DNA of 64,000 nucleotides, taken from Liolophura sinensis. Its lineage: Eukaryota > Mollusca > Polyplacophora > Chitonida > Chitonidae. Made by a program: the position numbers and the translations under genes. The DNA is taken from positions 76,100,028 to 76,164,027 of the forward strand of contig NC_088295.1 of NCBI RefSeq assembly GCF_032854445.1. The letters run 5' to 3'. Below are positions 45,524 through 57,640 of this stretch, one piece after another (the stretch's first letter is position 1; the number at the start of each line of letters is the position of its first letter). Under the pieces are notes generated by a model. That model ran no database searches. It was not told where the DNA came from and saw only the letters and a program-made list of their open reading frames with translations.

Positions 45524-48500
45524 TTATGACAACATCGCCAGCGATGCTGTCAAATAAATCATATATAGATTTGACTGTGTAGAATCTTTGCCGAACATGG
45601 CAAAGTCTACACAGTCAACCAAAATATGTTTGATGCCATATTGAGGCATCGCATCCAACACACTCGGGAGCACTGCTCCCCATCCAAGATGAAATTGTGT
45701 GTTAGACGAGAATGTCCAATACGGCATCTCGTTAAAAACGACTTGGTCCTCTACGAGACACATTAATTGTATATGAATTATAGCCAAGGACCGGATGAAT
45801 AGCATGCAGTTTATTTATGGACCTGCAAGTTCCATTCACCCTGCCAAAGGCAACGAATATATTTAAGAATATTGGACTCATGTCAGTATAAGGGATTTTT
45901 ATCTTAGATATGGTTTATTTAGGGCAGCTTTCGCCTCCCTGTCTGCGACTGTGTTTCCATGGATACCAATATGACTTGGTATCCAGCAGAATATAATATC
46001 TTTACCTCTTTTCTAATTAATTTCCTATGTATAGCTAAAATTTGAAGGATCAAGGGATTTTTAAATTTATTATTCTGTATTGCCAATAAGCAAGACAACG
46101 AGTCAGTGCATATCATTGCCCTCTGGGCACACCCAGAAGAAACATATGATAAGGCCAGGAGTATAGCTCTGGCCTCGGCAGGGAATATTGAAGAAGAGGA
46201 TGGAAGACGAAAGGAAGAGACCCGCTGCTCTGACAGCCGCAGTCGCAACCCTGTCCCCATCCTTCGACCCGTCAGTATATATAAATTTATAATCCATATA
46301 ATTAGCTTTAATTTCAGCAAAACCTTGCTGAATTATATGAGGATTTATATTCGATTTATTATATTTACGTAGATCAAATATTAGTTTTGGTTGTGGGAGA
46401 AGCCATGGAGGAGACTCCGGAAAAGACACCGGAGCTATATCTTCCAGCTTGATGTTAGCTCCCACAATATGGTCCTGTATACGAATACCGAACGAAGGGA
46501 TCTTGTTAGGACATTTAGTATATTTGTCTACATAAAATGGGTTGAAAACACAGTCGTAGGCAGGGATTGTTGGATGAGCTTTAAGCTTTGTAGCATATTG
46601 AAGACTCAGTTTTATACGTCGATGATATAAAGAAGGTTCATTTGCCTCCACGTATAAACTTTCTACTGGTGAGATTCTAAAAGCACCAAGGCTGAGCCTC
46701 AAACCTTGGTGATCCAACATTTTAATGTACGACTTCCTAGCGGAACCGTAAATGATGGATCCATAGTCCAATTTAGACCTCACCAGAGAACGATATAAAT
46801 TAAGTAAAACTGATCGGTCAGCACCCCAATCGGTGCTAGACACGACCTTAATTATATCGAGAGCCTTTGTACATTTAGCTTTAAGCATTTTAATATGAGG
46901 TATAAATGATAATTTTTTATCGAATATAACCCCTAAAAGTTTATTTTCTCCAACAATTTTCACTGGTTTTCCACAAAAATTAAGTTCAGGGTCAAGATGG
47001 AATTTCCGTTGATTACAAAAATGCATACCGACGGTTTTAGATGTTGAAAATCTAAAACCATTGGCAACTGCCCATTTCTCGATCTTTTTGAGACCAAGCT
47101 GCAGTTGCCGCTCGATGTTATTCATATTTTTAGCACGGTAGCATATCAGGAAATCATCTACATATAAAAAAACCCTCTGTGCCAGATGTCAATGTTTTAG
47201 CCAAACTATTAATTTTTATGCTAAATAGTGTTGGTGAAAGGATACTGCCCTGGGGCACACCCATTTCCTGGTCATAAGAGTCAGAAAGAGTGGACCCCAC
47301 CCTTACCTTAAACTGACGATCGGATAAAAATTCTGATATAAATATTGGTAATCGGCCTTTAAGACCCATATCCACAAGGTCTTTTAAAATACCATATTTC
47401 CATGTGGTGTCGTAAGCCTTCTCAAGGTCAAAAAATATGGACACCACATGTTCGTTATTAATGAATCCATCTCGTATAAAGGTTTCGAAGCGAACAAGGT
47501 GATCCATAGTAGATCTACCTTGACGAAAACCACATTGTATATTAGAAAGTAACTTGTTGGTTTCAAGAAACCAAACAAGTCTATGATTTATCATCCGTTC
47601 CATAGTTTTACAGACACAGCTGGTAAGAGCTATGGGAATTATTTGGATCATTATGATCCTTACCCGGTTTGGGAACCGGGATAATACACGCCTCCCTCCA
47701 TGACGGTGGAAAATTACCAGTTATCCAAATATCATTAAGCAAGTCCAAGAGTGTCTCCAGTGGCTCAGGTGGTAAATGGTTCAGAAACTTATAATATACG
47801 TTATCAGGCCCACAAGCAGTATCGTGGGCCTTTTTTAGTGAAGTTTTAAGTTCATCGATATTAAACGGACGATTATAATCTTCTAAATTTTTAGAAGAAA
47901 AGGGCAATTGAATTTTCTCCTTCTGGTTTTTAATGTGTTGACATTCTGAAGTATAATTTTCAGAAGAAGATTTCTTGGAAATTGTCTCAGCTAGTTTATT
48001 TGCAATATTAGGTGGAGAAGTTAAGATACTATCTCCATCTTTTAAATGCTGGACTTTGGCTTTATTATTTTTGCCCTTAAGTTTCTGAACCATGTTCCAG
48101 ACCTTACGCATGGGTGTTTTTGACGTAATGCCTGAAACAAAGTTCCGCCAACAAGATCGTCTCTTGGACTTGATTAATCGACGAGCTTTAGCTCTGAAAC
48201 TACGAACCTGGTTTAAATTATTATCAGTGGGACAATGATTAAATCTGCGTTCAGCCTTTTTGCGGTCCTTTATGGCTTTGCGACAGTCATTGTCGTACCA
48301 GGGTTTACTTTTGGATTTGAGATTTGTCGAGGTCTTAGGTATAGTTCTATCGGCAGCTCGTAATACAAGCTCATTAAATTTTAATATCGGATCATCTGCT
48401 GCATTGAGAGTCTCTGGAGTGATATCAGCCTCACAGAACATCTCAAATGCGATCCAATCTGCTTGATCGAATATCCACCTAGCTACACGTTCTAAAGAAT

Positions 48501-49170
48501 TAGAAGTGATATGTTCTAGGATTATAGGAAAATGGTCACTACCACAAAGATCGTCATGCACCTTCCAAGAAAAATCCGGGAGAAGTGATGGATCTGTGAC
48601 AGTGAGATCGATAGCAGAATAAGTGCCATTACCCGGATGTAAATAGGTATTAGAACCATCATTGAAATAACACAGTTCCTCCTTCGATATGAAGTCTTCG
48701 ACTATCTTGCCCTTATTATTTATGTTATTACTGCCCCATAGGGGGTTATGGGAATTAAAATCACCCAGTATTATAAACGGTTTTTGCAATTGTTCTATTA
48801 GATTATGTAACTGTAAAGCTGACAAAGAAATGTTAGGAGGAATATACACTGAACATAATGTGATTGTTCAAGACAATGAAACACGAACGGCCACAGCCTG
48901 AAGCTCTGTATGCAGAACAACGGGGCTGTGTATAATATTGTTATTTATGAAGATCGAGGAGCCGCCTGCAGCTCGCTCTTTTTCATTTGAATAAGTACTA
49001 TATAAAGAATAATTTTTAAGATTTATTTTATCTTTGTCAGATGTCTTCAGGTGAGTTTCCTGAAGACAAAGGGCAAAAGGATTTAGTAATTGAACTAGCT
49101 GTGTTATTTCAATAAAATTTACCTTAAGACCTCGACAATTCCACTGTATAATTTTGTCTAAAGAAGGCAT
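45524..49170 (-). pseudogene. LINE ORF2 polyprotein (endonuclease, reverse transcriptase, RNase H), several frameshifts
   Basis: The sense strand starts at ATG 49170. The apurinic-type endonuclease shows IIQWNCRGLK, CLQETHLK, LGDFNSHNPLWGS and GSDHFPII. The reverse transcriptase shows FFDLEKAYDTTW, MGVPQGSILSP and, just past a T7 run near 47165, a YVDD box. RNase H shows FIYTDGSK, AEARAILLAL and CTDSLSC, and a frame-shifted GIHGN block. The last part (45805-45524) has KHILVDC, typical of the C-terminal region. Frame changes near 48860, 47640, 47165, 46230 and 45980 break the protein. Confidence 0.85.
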
Positions 49171-49483
49171 TATGGAAGGAGGCGTATGGGGGATTTATCT
49201 TTATGTTTGGACCGCGGACGACCCTTCCGTGGAGATCGGCTGTTAGATCTCCCTGGTGCGGGTGATGTATCCATCACCTCCGCATCTGAGGCTGAAGGAC
49301 CAACGTCCTCCAACAATCCAAACTTGTTAAAAGTTTGGACAGGGTCCCTAGTGGCCTTAGAGGGACGCTCTGTGGGGCCACTAGGTTCATTAGTTTTATT
49401 GTTATTACTATGAGGTTTGTTTTTTGATTTGATGCTGTCATTAGGTTCAGGTTTATCAGATTTTTCGATACTATTTACTGTTT

Positions 49484-50484
49484 TTATTTGTTCTGCTGAA
49501 GTAGTCTGGGTTGAACAAGTGTTTTACTAGGTTTGTCGTTTTCAATGGGCCAAGTCAATGAAGTTTGAGTAGCAACAGATACTACTCGCTTGACCACATT
49601 GGCGAACGAAGTATGCAAAGAGGAATTAGAAGGCAAGACCAATCTGCGGGCTTCCTGATAAGATATGTTGTTTTTAAATTTGAGGTTGATTATCTGCTTT
49701 TCTTTTACGAACAGTGGACAGTCTCTAGAAGAGGCCATGTGATCTCCACCGCAATTGCAGCACTTAACTATGCTGTTGCAATCGAAACCATCATGACCCC
49801 CACTGCCGCACCGGAAACAAACCAGTTTATTTCTACATTGGCCCTTGCCATGGCCAAATTTTGGTAAGTGAAGCAACGTGTAGGGTTAGGGATATATAAA
49901 GCCACATTAACCCTATACGGGCCAATATAGATATATGACGGAAGAGATGTAGTATTGAATGTCAAAAGATATGTATTTAATTTAATGACATTGCCAGATT
50001 TCTTCATAGTGAAGCGTTTTACTCTGGCAACACCTTGTGATTTTAACTCCTCGCAGATTTCCTCTTCGGTTAAGTCAATAATATCAGCATCCCTATCACG
50101 AATTATTCCCTGACAGCTGTTCAGGGAATTGTGAGGGGATACGAAAACAGGTATATCGGAAATTTTATTCAATGACAGCAGATTTTTAGATTGTTGCCTC
50201 CGGAAACATTCATTGAGAATGTCTCCGGATCTCAGTTTTTTAACGTTTTTAAGAGTACCAGCTGCACCCTGGAGAGCTCTTTTCAAAAGGAACGGATGAA
50301 TTTTGGAGGCCGGCTTTTGTTCACTCTTTGTTGAGAGAACAATGAAAGCCGGCCAGCTGTCCTGTTCATTATCAGTTGAGTCAGATAACTTCCTCTTTTT
50401 ATCAACACACGGAAACAAAGTCGGCTGAGAGGAAATTCGGTTAGATAAATTGGAAACATTTGCAGAAATTTTTAATGTAGACAT
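49484..50484 (-). pseudogene. LINE ORF1 (gag-like, zinc knuckles), one frameshift
   Basis: The N-terminal part starts at the ATG at 50484 (MSTLKISANVSN) and reads in one frame to about 49880, where homology moves to another frame that reads to 49484. The second part carries at least two CCHC-type zinc knuckles (CFRCGSGGHDGFDC and CCNCGGDHMASSRDCP), the usual RNA-binding motif of I- and jockey-type ORF1 proteins. ORF1 packages LINE RNA into the ribonucleoprotein. The frameshift should truncate it before the knuckles. Confidence 0.8.
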
Positions 50485-51102
50485 GGTTTATATATGTATG
50501 AAGTTCACCCCATATGTTCCCCACCCACCACGGAGTGCCAACAAGGGCGATGTCTGAACCTGGGGATACCCAGCAGGAAAGACACCAAGGATTCCATATG
50601 AGGTATACTCGAACAGATTGATTTATACCAACAGGTTAAATTCAATCTACTCGATTGACCCATGAGCCACCGCCTCAAAACGTAGTCCTACAAACGATAT
50701 TTCAGAAATAATATTTGTTCGCCAAACGATATGCTGTTATTGAGGCAGTTGGGACCACGTAGTGGCAAGACATGACCAAGCCGATTGATCGGACCGGGCC
50801 CATCCGACCTCCCGTCTCTCCCCAAGTAAGGGCCAAAGTGACGTGTTGGGCGTGAGGATCTCGCAAGACCAACCCGCCCTCAGCCACCAGGATCCCGTCC
50901 TCGTAGATTACGGGTCGCAACCCACGGCAAACAGGTCGCTCCCCGGTTGCCTCTCACACAACCGAGAAGATGTGAGCCTATTATAATCACCGGGCTCACA
51001 CAGGAGAGCTCTAGGTTAGTCGACTTTTACGACAAGCTTGCCTAGAGGGCTGAGGTCCTATTCTTATCACCCCGGAAACCCCACGGGGGTTGTTCCCATG
51101 AA

Positions 51103-51535
51103 CTGCGGTTCGTGGAGGTGATACATTAGTGGGTGTCGTCCAACCTCGGCCTTGATCTCTAGCTGTTCAGAAGCAATCAGTGGTGATGGGCACCTCCCCG
51201 TTGCCAGGTGCTTATATTCGGTAAGATCACTGACTTCATATTTCGTTTTAACGTTAATGTCGTAACTGGCACTATGATTGACGTGCTCGGGTAATCCATT
51301 AGGGCATATCGATCGTACTACCTGGCCTTTTATCCGTACCTGTCAGCTGTTACATCATATCCAGTGCGGTATTATGTACAACACTGTCTCATTCAGAGAG
51401 GTCAGTTTTAGTCTGTTTAATTCAACCCTGTTTAACTTCTTATTCCATGATATCCTTCTTCGTGTATTCACCTTTTATTCACCAGTGTCTCGCCTTTTCC
51501 TCTCTGATATTATGCTTTATTTATTTACCTTTTAT
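51103..51535. other. No recognisable feature
   Basis: Unique-looking sequence between the LINE and the nested SINE pair. Confidence 0.4.
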
Positions 51536-51539
51536 TCTA

Positions 51540-51965
51540 GTGTGTCGCCCATGATATCATGGCTCGGTGGTGTACTGTGTCTGGTGTCTTTGGTTTGAGA
51601 CTTCAGAGGCGACAGCACTTTGGTGGCATGGATTCGCCCTGCTATAAGACGACACAGTATACATGGTACACACATCTAATGACTTGTCGTCAATATATCA
51701 CTAGAATGCGGTCGCTGTGAGTTCAGGTCCAGCCCATGCTGGCTTTCTCTCTGGTCGCACGTGGGAAGGTCTGGCAACAACCTACGGATGATCGTGGGTT
51801 TCCCCCGTGCTCTGTCCGGTTTCCACCTACCATAATGTGGCCGCCATCGTAAAAGTGGATTATTCTTGAGTAAGGCGTAAAACACCAATCAAATAAATAA
51901 ATAAATAGATAAATCACTAGAAAATTGTTAACTACGACGTAAAACCCCAAGCATACATACATATA
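51540..51965 (+). mobile_element. SINE family 2 copy split by a MetaSINE-like insertion
   Basis: The 5' part (51540-51705: 'tggtgtctttggtttgagac', 'cagcactttggtggcatgg', 'ctaatgacttgtcgtca') and the 3' part (51907-51965: 'aaattgttaactacgacgt', 'accccaagcatacatacata') are the two halves of one family 2 SINE. The intervening 200 bp are a different SINE. Confidence 0.8.
51706..51906 (+). mobile_element. MetaSINE-like copy, 5' truncated, nested in a family 2 SINE
   Basis: Starts at 'tgcggtcgctgtgagttcag' (within the head) and runs to the tail 'aacaccaatcaaataaata'. ATCACTAGAA occurs at both junctions, giving a 10-bp target-site duplication. Confidence 0.85.
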
Positions 51966-51969
51966 CATG

Positions 51970-52655
51970 CATTAAGTGATGTGAACTAATAATACATTAC
52001 CACGGGCCATTTCTCGAAACTTTCTTACAAATGTAGTGAGTCAACCCTTGGCCATCTTAATGTAAGGTTATAAGCTCCTGTGGACACAAGACTAATACAA
52101 CCGGGGCATAGACGGTTGATTTTCCGTACTACTTACGTAGTAAATTTGACATGCCGTATCGCCACACGTAGTCACCTTAGTAGCCTTTTGGAGAGGGCGG
52201 GCCGTGGGAAGGGGGGAGGGGCAGGTATTGTAATCATAGGCGAAATATTTTAAAGTTTCGGGTATAATGTAAAGTTTATCATCAATCTAGGTCTTTCACC
52301 TCTCCAGAGAGCCAGTACTTACGTTTCATTGTATTTTAATTGTGTAAATTTCAAAATGGTGAAAAGAAAAAAAATACAGTTGAACTCTGACACTTGTTGG
52401 CATTCCAAGTGAAGAGGTTATTGTTTTTCTGTTTTTATTATTTATTGTTGTGGTTAAGACACAATTTTTTTCCATGAGTTTGTCGACAATCCTGTAGATT
52501 GGATGCTGTAGATCTGCGCATGTGAACCACGGTCATCGTAATCTTTTGATTACCGGTATACACCAGCGTTTATCAAGCGTGGTGTAACGTGTCTACTGAG
52601 ATTTATATAGGTAAATAAGTACATGTATTCGTTTTCGCAAAACCCCATTTTAGCC
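51970..52655. other. No gene seen; contains a G-rich run
   Basis: A G-rich run at 52195-52227 (GGGCGGG, GTGGG, GGGGGG, GGGG) could form a plus-strand G-quadruplex. The rest is AT-rich with no supported exon. Confidence 0.4.
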
Positions 52656-52659
52656 GCAG

Positions 52660-52985
52660 ACATATGAATTCAAGCCGTCAACCAAAATGAACGTGCCAAA
52701 TCAACAGTCGCAAGGCCAATTCACAAAATGTCGTTTTATAACACAAAATATAAAAAAAATAAGTAAGTATATAAAGTATGATTTTAGGACGGAATTATTC
52801 AGAGAAGAATTCAGCAGTTTTCAATAATGTTGGAAAGACGCAAGGTATGTTCTAGGCGACTGAGTAAAATCAGTATTAAATATGTGTGCCATGTTAGTAA
52901 GCTGTTATGCTTTGATTGCAACTGTTCATATATCCAACGCGACAATTTAATTCAACACGATAAATATATTGACCCTAATTCAACC
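52660..52985 (+). repeat. Unnamed dispersed repeat D, copy 3
   Basis: Collinear with 27486-27815 over about 320 bp ('aagtatataaagtatga', 'tctaggcgactgag', 'gttcatatatccaacg'). Confidence 0.65.
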
Positions 52986-53016
52986 GTGAAGCAGAGGGTC
53001 ACAGATTTTGGAAGCT

Positions 53017-53420
53017 CTATCCATATTTACGTACAACATAATTAGTCTCGTTGTCAAATTTAAGAAAATTTAAATGAAGTTTTTGCAATAATAATCTGTT
53101 ACGTTGATTGAAATTGTCACACAACACACAGGATGTAACAAATGCTACAAGGTGAGATATGTACACGTCGTCTGCAGGGCCCTTCGGTATATTGCTGTCC
53201 ACGTAAAGGTAATTAACAATGTCAAAACTGAAACTATCCCTCCTGTTGTAAAGTCGGCGAGAGGGAGACCGCTTTGGTCTTTGTACAAATATAGGTCCAG
53301 ATAAAATGTACCATCTGAAGAGACTAACGTGCATATATGTCTTACACAGCCTTTGCTATATATGGTTTGTTCAAAGCTAAAAGGTCACCAGTATACCGTT
53401 TTGTAAATGAGAAAAAATTG
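53017..53420 (-). pseudogene. Decayed RT-like retroelement fragment, copy A
   Basis: The minus strand reads, across frames, KRYTGDLLALNK (a degraded R-Y-x-D-D-L RT catalytic block), SSDGTFYLDLYLY, then RLYNRRDSFSFDIVNY and a block ending DDVYISHLVAF. This order (RYIDDL, S.YLDL, YDKRDDF..IVN.P, YGVYISQLIR) is one I recall from uncharacterised RT-bearing elements in many fish and aquatic invertebrates; the clade is not named here. Stops and frameshifts break it. A homologous copy lies inverted at 58388-58600. Confidence 0.5.
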
Positions 53421-53422
53421 GG

Positions 53423-55082
53423 CCGTGTGAGAATTGTTCCTAAATAGTTTCTGCATGTAGTAGTATTCATCCAAGAACAGGTATCTATCAGCCAAAATGG
53501 AGGATCACTTTGCGCACAGGTGAATACATATATCACTGTTGATATAAGTCTTCCGCAAATTTCACACAACTGCTATTCAAGAGAAATTCAAGCATTCCAT
53601 GAACAACAAAACATCCTATGAATGGTAACTCTTGTATGTAGTGAAAACTGAAGAAGGTTTTGTTGCCTTAGACATTACTAAAGCGGTGACAAGTTTTATT
53701 AAGGAAACTCTATGTATTAAATCCTTGTGAGGAATAGTGGTTATAGAGAGTAGAGAAATCGCAAGCAGATATGTTCTTATACTGTACGTCTACTTGAATC
53801 CTTATCAGTGGGATGCAGCTAGGGAGACTGAATAAGTAACATTTCATTATATATCCTGATGAAGAACGGGATATATTTTCTTTTAGAAATATAGTGAGCT
53901 TTGAGGGTAGTGACGGTGGCACATATTTAATTGCTACATCAAATGGATAGAATAAGGGTTTTTGCGCCTTTCATTGAACTTGTTTACAAGCATGACACGA
54001 TATTCACATTCAGGTAAAATGTACGAACTGTGCTCATCATCTAATTTCAGTTTCCATTGCTCGAGATTCTTTTCGTTAGCATTCCTTTTCTGAAAGAATA
54101 TAATCTGCCACTAAAATTAACTCCTTGTTAAAGGAATATGATGGGCCTAAAAAACCAGCTCCTTATTAAAGTCATATGAGGTGCCTACAAAATCAGCATA
54201 CATTGACAATGAAACAGATGAAAAGTCAACTTTGCTGCAGGTGTCCCATTTAGCGCAGTGTAATAATTGCACCAAGCGTAACCATCCATGTCAATAGAGA
54301 CGCTTTCTAGTGTAACTGTTTGTCATGGTTTGTATACTTTCTCAACCTGAACAGTATTTAAATGCATATTAAATACTGACATACATATCACATTCACATG
54401 TACATGTTTTGAAAAGTCTTCTGTGTTGAAAATTCTTTGTGTTGAATATCCACCTAACGAAACTATGAAATGCACTGAGCTTAAACTATTAGCACATACT
54501 TACCTATTTTGTAGTAACCACTTAAGTATTCCATATGGGTGTCGCCTGTCTGTGTTCATCGAGGTGTGAAGGAAAACATTGACCAATCAGATTCCTTGTT
54601 ATCTCTTATAAACACGGAATATTGGAATTGCTACGCCTTTTATTTTACGTCGTACTTTGAGCAATGGTCTCAGGTTCGTGGGTAGATGAATCTTATCAGA
54701 ATGTTTGCAATCCTTTACAATTAGAGGCTTGTGAGTGTGACTAGAATTCATCAATTTTTATATTGTTCTGACTTTTAATTTCGAAAGTTTAGATTGTAAG
54801 TTAGAGGCTAATGTTCGGACTGAAACTGAAACAGTGTAAGAGTGTTTTCTTTTCTTTAACACTAGGATTTTCCAGGATTCCTTGTTAAGCATAATATAGG
54901 GAACGTCTTATGTATAAGGTTTGTATGTATCTGTTTTAAGTAATTTACAGTTTTGTAAACGCAAACGCAATGTATATAGCCACTGCAGAGCCATTGTTCA
55001 AACTATATACTGTGTGTTTTCAGGTACGTGTCTGATCGGAGTGTTCTGACACAAGAAAAGGATCACGATTGGAAAGAAAAGG
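53423..55082 (+). repeat. Segmental duplication, copy 1 (5' region of the transporter gene)
   Basis: It aligns base for base with 62517-64000, with scattered substitutions (about 2%) and a few indels. The largest is 133 bp present here (about 53925-54057) and absent there, with CAT microhomology at the junction. The match covers the promoter, the leader and the first bases of the coding exon's 5' UTR. Confidence 0.95.
54583..54673 (+). promoter_or_regulatory. Probable promoter of the transporter gene: CCAAT and TATA boxes
   Basis: CCAATCA (54583-54589, NF-Y type) and TATAAA (54607-54612) lie 24 bp apart. A start site would be expected near 54640. A donor-like CTCAG|GTTCGT at 54673/54674 could splice a short leader to the acceptor ending at 55023 (tgtgttttcag). 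Both boxes are identical in the second copy (63511 and 63535), so they survive in both duplicates. This is inference from motifs. Confidence 0.45.
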
Positions 55083-55088
55083 ATTACG

Positions 55089-57640
55089 ATGGATGTCGTA
55101 AAGTTCCGACTTCTCTTCAGTCATATGGCCTGTTTCCTGGCAGTCTTTGGAAGTGGCCTGTCTTGCATTTATCCTGTCATTTCAAATTATTTACGAGAAC
55201 ATTTCAACCTAACACAGCCACAAGGTCAGTTCATTGGTAACGGCGTTTGGTCAACATTCCAGAGAGAACGGTAACTGTCAGTACAAAACAAAATGCTATT
55301 CAACCTTCATTCAACGCTCTACGAACATTAACCTGACCAGTATTTTATTTATTTATTTGATCGGCGTTTCACGACGTACTCAAGAATTTTTCACCTATAC
55401 GACGGCGGCCAGTAATATGGTGTGGGGAAACCTGGCACAGCCCGTGGAAAAGCCACGACCATCCGCAGGCTACTGGCAGACCTTCTCACATACGTCCGGA
55501 GAGGAAGCCAGCATGAGCTGGACTTGAAGTCACAGCCGCGACCGCATTGGTGGTAAGATTCTGGGGCCATTTCGCCGCGCTGGTGTGCTAAATCCACAGG
55601 CCAAGGAGGCCTCCATGACCAACATTGCATTGCAAATAACGTTTATCTCGTCCAACAAAACAATTGCTCTATCGGGATTTGTTAGAATCTAACCTGTTTG
55701 AAACCATCTTTCTTTTCAAAAGTAATGAATTCAACGTCACAGGCTATAACAAAAAACTAAACTAGTGTGTCGATGGTATTGCACCATACGCCGTTACTAT
55801 TTATAATGAGTATAATTCTCTTTTTAGTAAATTATCTGGATGAAGTGTACAAAATCTTTAGCGCTCTACTTAAAATATAATTTTGTCTAATTCCGCTTAA
55901 CCCGGGCTTACTAATGTAATTATTGAAAACCCTAATTTGACTGCTACTCTTTACATAATTCAGTCCAATTTTTTACTTTATATACTTCCTTACTTTTTTA
56001 TTATTTTCTGTTGAACGTTGGTTTAGAAACTGGGCGCCATTATGCATAGTTGACGATTGGTATACAATGCCTGTTGCCACACCTACATTCTTGTCCACAC
56101 AGTTGGAACTATTGCCGTAACCTCACAGATCGGTGAGAGTCTACATCTCCCCTCGGCTTTGACCTTTGACTCCTTTGGCCCGACATGGACATTGGCTATC
56201 GGACTCGTCCTTTCCGTTTCCGGTTGGACATGGGCATGGTGGTCTTCCCATCAGCCTATTAACAGTCAGCCTGATTTCATTCGACTTGCCACCATGTTCT
56301 TCATTATAGGTACGAATTCTAAATTTAATCCAAGCTATTTGTGAATGAACCTGGTAAAATGGGTAAATATTTTACCTTTTATTATATTTAGTGACCTAGC
56401 CCTCCACCCAGTATTCAGAAAAGGAGGATAACTTATTCATAACTTCTTACCTGAAATACAAATGATGATCTCCACCTTCTGTGGCAGATAAAGTACCTCA
56501 TTTCACTCTTATGTCCTATTTGGATATGATAAGTTTGGCTGTTTTACATTTTTCGCGATGTGGTATTTTCGTGATATCCATATGAACAGTGTTCTGTATG
56601 GTTCTGTTACAGCCTTTGGTCGCACGTATTCTTATTGCGCCGGTTTCGTATCTATGTTACACAATATATCCTCGGAGCATCGCGGGAAAATGACTGCCTT
56701 TCTTGACGCTCTATTTGAGGTTGCTGTTCTCTGTGTGTTCCTTTTCTACCGCTGGTTTATTCTCGGTGGAAAACTGGAAGCGAGCGCTGAGGAAAATTCA
56801 GATTTCTTATTGGGCCTTGCTGTTGTTGTAGTAATTCTTATTTTGGTGCCCTTACCGTTGTTAAGAATCCTCGAGCCAGGAAACGACCTTGCTGACACAA
56901 AAAATGGCTACTTATCCATTGATGATGAGACGATGACGCGAGAAAACAAGGAAAATGGAACCAGCACTGGAATGGACACACAGTTCTTCAAGACATTAAA
57001 TAACGGTCCAGCCTGGAGGATGATCCTCAGTTTGGAATATCAGCTGTTTTTGTGGGGCTCCGCCATATCAATCGCCCTGCCTCATTTCGTGCTGTTTAAC
57101 ATCACCTCGATCACCAAGGCTTTAAACATTGCGCACGCACAACGCTATTTACTAGGCGTGTACGAGGTCGGCATTTTGCTCAGTCGGTTTCTGTTGGGCT
57201 ATCTGTTGGATAGATTTAGTCAAACAAAACACTCGTACAGTTTGCTTGTGGCTCTGTCCATCATGGGTGCCGTCAGTCAAGCACTGTTCCTGATTCCGAT
57301 AGGAGAGGATTACTTTCTGACTGCGGCTTACTTTTTGAGCGGGGTTGTGGAAGGAGGAATGTTCTTGTCCGTACCCATCTTTGTCATTTCAGTGTTCGGT
57401 CTGGAACACGTGGGCAGGAATGTGTCTCTAATTTACACAGTCAAGATGCTTCTAACAGTATCTCTGCAAACTCTTTATGATGGAATATACGAGTCGTACG
57501 CCGAAGACGACGGCTATTGCGTTGGTTTGAAATGTACACTCCCCATTTTCTTTTCTTGTACTGCGCTGGGAATGTTGGCACCTATATTTAATGGTACATT
57601 TACCTGGCGTATTTTAAGCACATGCTGCTCAGAGAAATGA
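55089..57640 (+). CDS. Major-facilitator (nodulin-like/NFD4-type) membrane transporter, three coding exons
   Basis: Coding exons 55089-55224, 56103-56309 and 56613-57640, joined at GT-AG introns (ACAAG|GTCAGT, cacacag|TT, ATAG|GTACGA, gttacag|CC; both phase 1), give 1371 nt and 456 residues without a stop. A 5' UTR exon segment begins at 55024 after a good acceptor. Helix 1 is residues 12-32 (FLAVFGSGLSCIYPVIS). There are about 12 hydrophobic helices in two halves with a loop of about 70 residues between helices 6 and 7. FLLGYLLDRFSQ in the second half fits the MFS loop signature (G...DR). The spacing of helix 1 and the following Q-rich turn resembles nodulin-like MFS proteins; the substrate is unknown. 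A SINE (55345-55612) sits in intron 1. AATAAA is at 57997-58002. A second copy starts at 62517. Confidence 0.85.
55345..55612 (-). mobile_element. MetaSINE-like SINE copy in intron 1 of the transporter gene
   Basis: Inverted, near full length: ATTT tail, 'gatcggcgtttcacgacgta', 'atccgcaggctactggcag', 'gaggaagccagcatgagc', and a head ending 'aaggaggcctcc'. It lies between the exons ending at 55224 and starting at 56103. Confidence 0.9.

Larger units (their letters stand above)
45248..51089 (-). mobile_element. Full-length non-LTR retrotransposon (I/jockey-type LINE with RNase H), frameshifted
   Basis: A 5.84-kb element. On its sense strand it begins CCCCCGTGGGGTTTCCGG (51089) and ends with an ATTC tail ('aatcattcattca'). 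A 13-bp direct repeat, TTGTTCCCATGAA, flanks it at 45235-45247 and 51090-51102, so the insertion is complete at both ends. Order: about 600-bp GC-richer 5' UTR, ORF1 with zinc knuckles, ORF2 with endonuclease, reverse transcriptase (YVDD), RNase H and a C-terminal domain, then a 3' UTR. The RNase H domain and gag-like zinc-knuckle ORF1 favour the I/Nimb side of the jockey superfamily; exact clade not determined. At least six single-base frameshifts make this copy defective. Confidence 0.9.

Noticed and set aside
53710-53922. 70-codon minus-strand frame, also present at 62804-63043
   Set aside because: It is conserved between the two sites only because the whole region is a recent duplication; no other coding evidence. 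It may be more RT-like retroelement debris.
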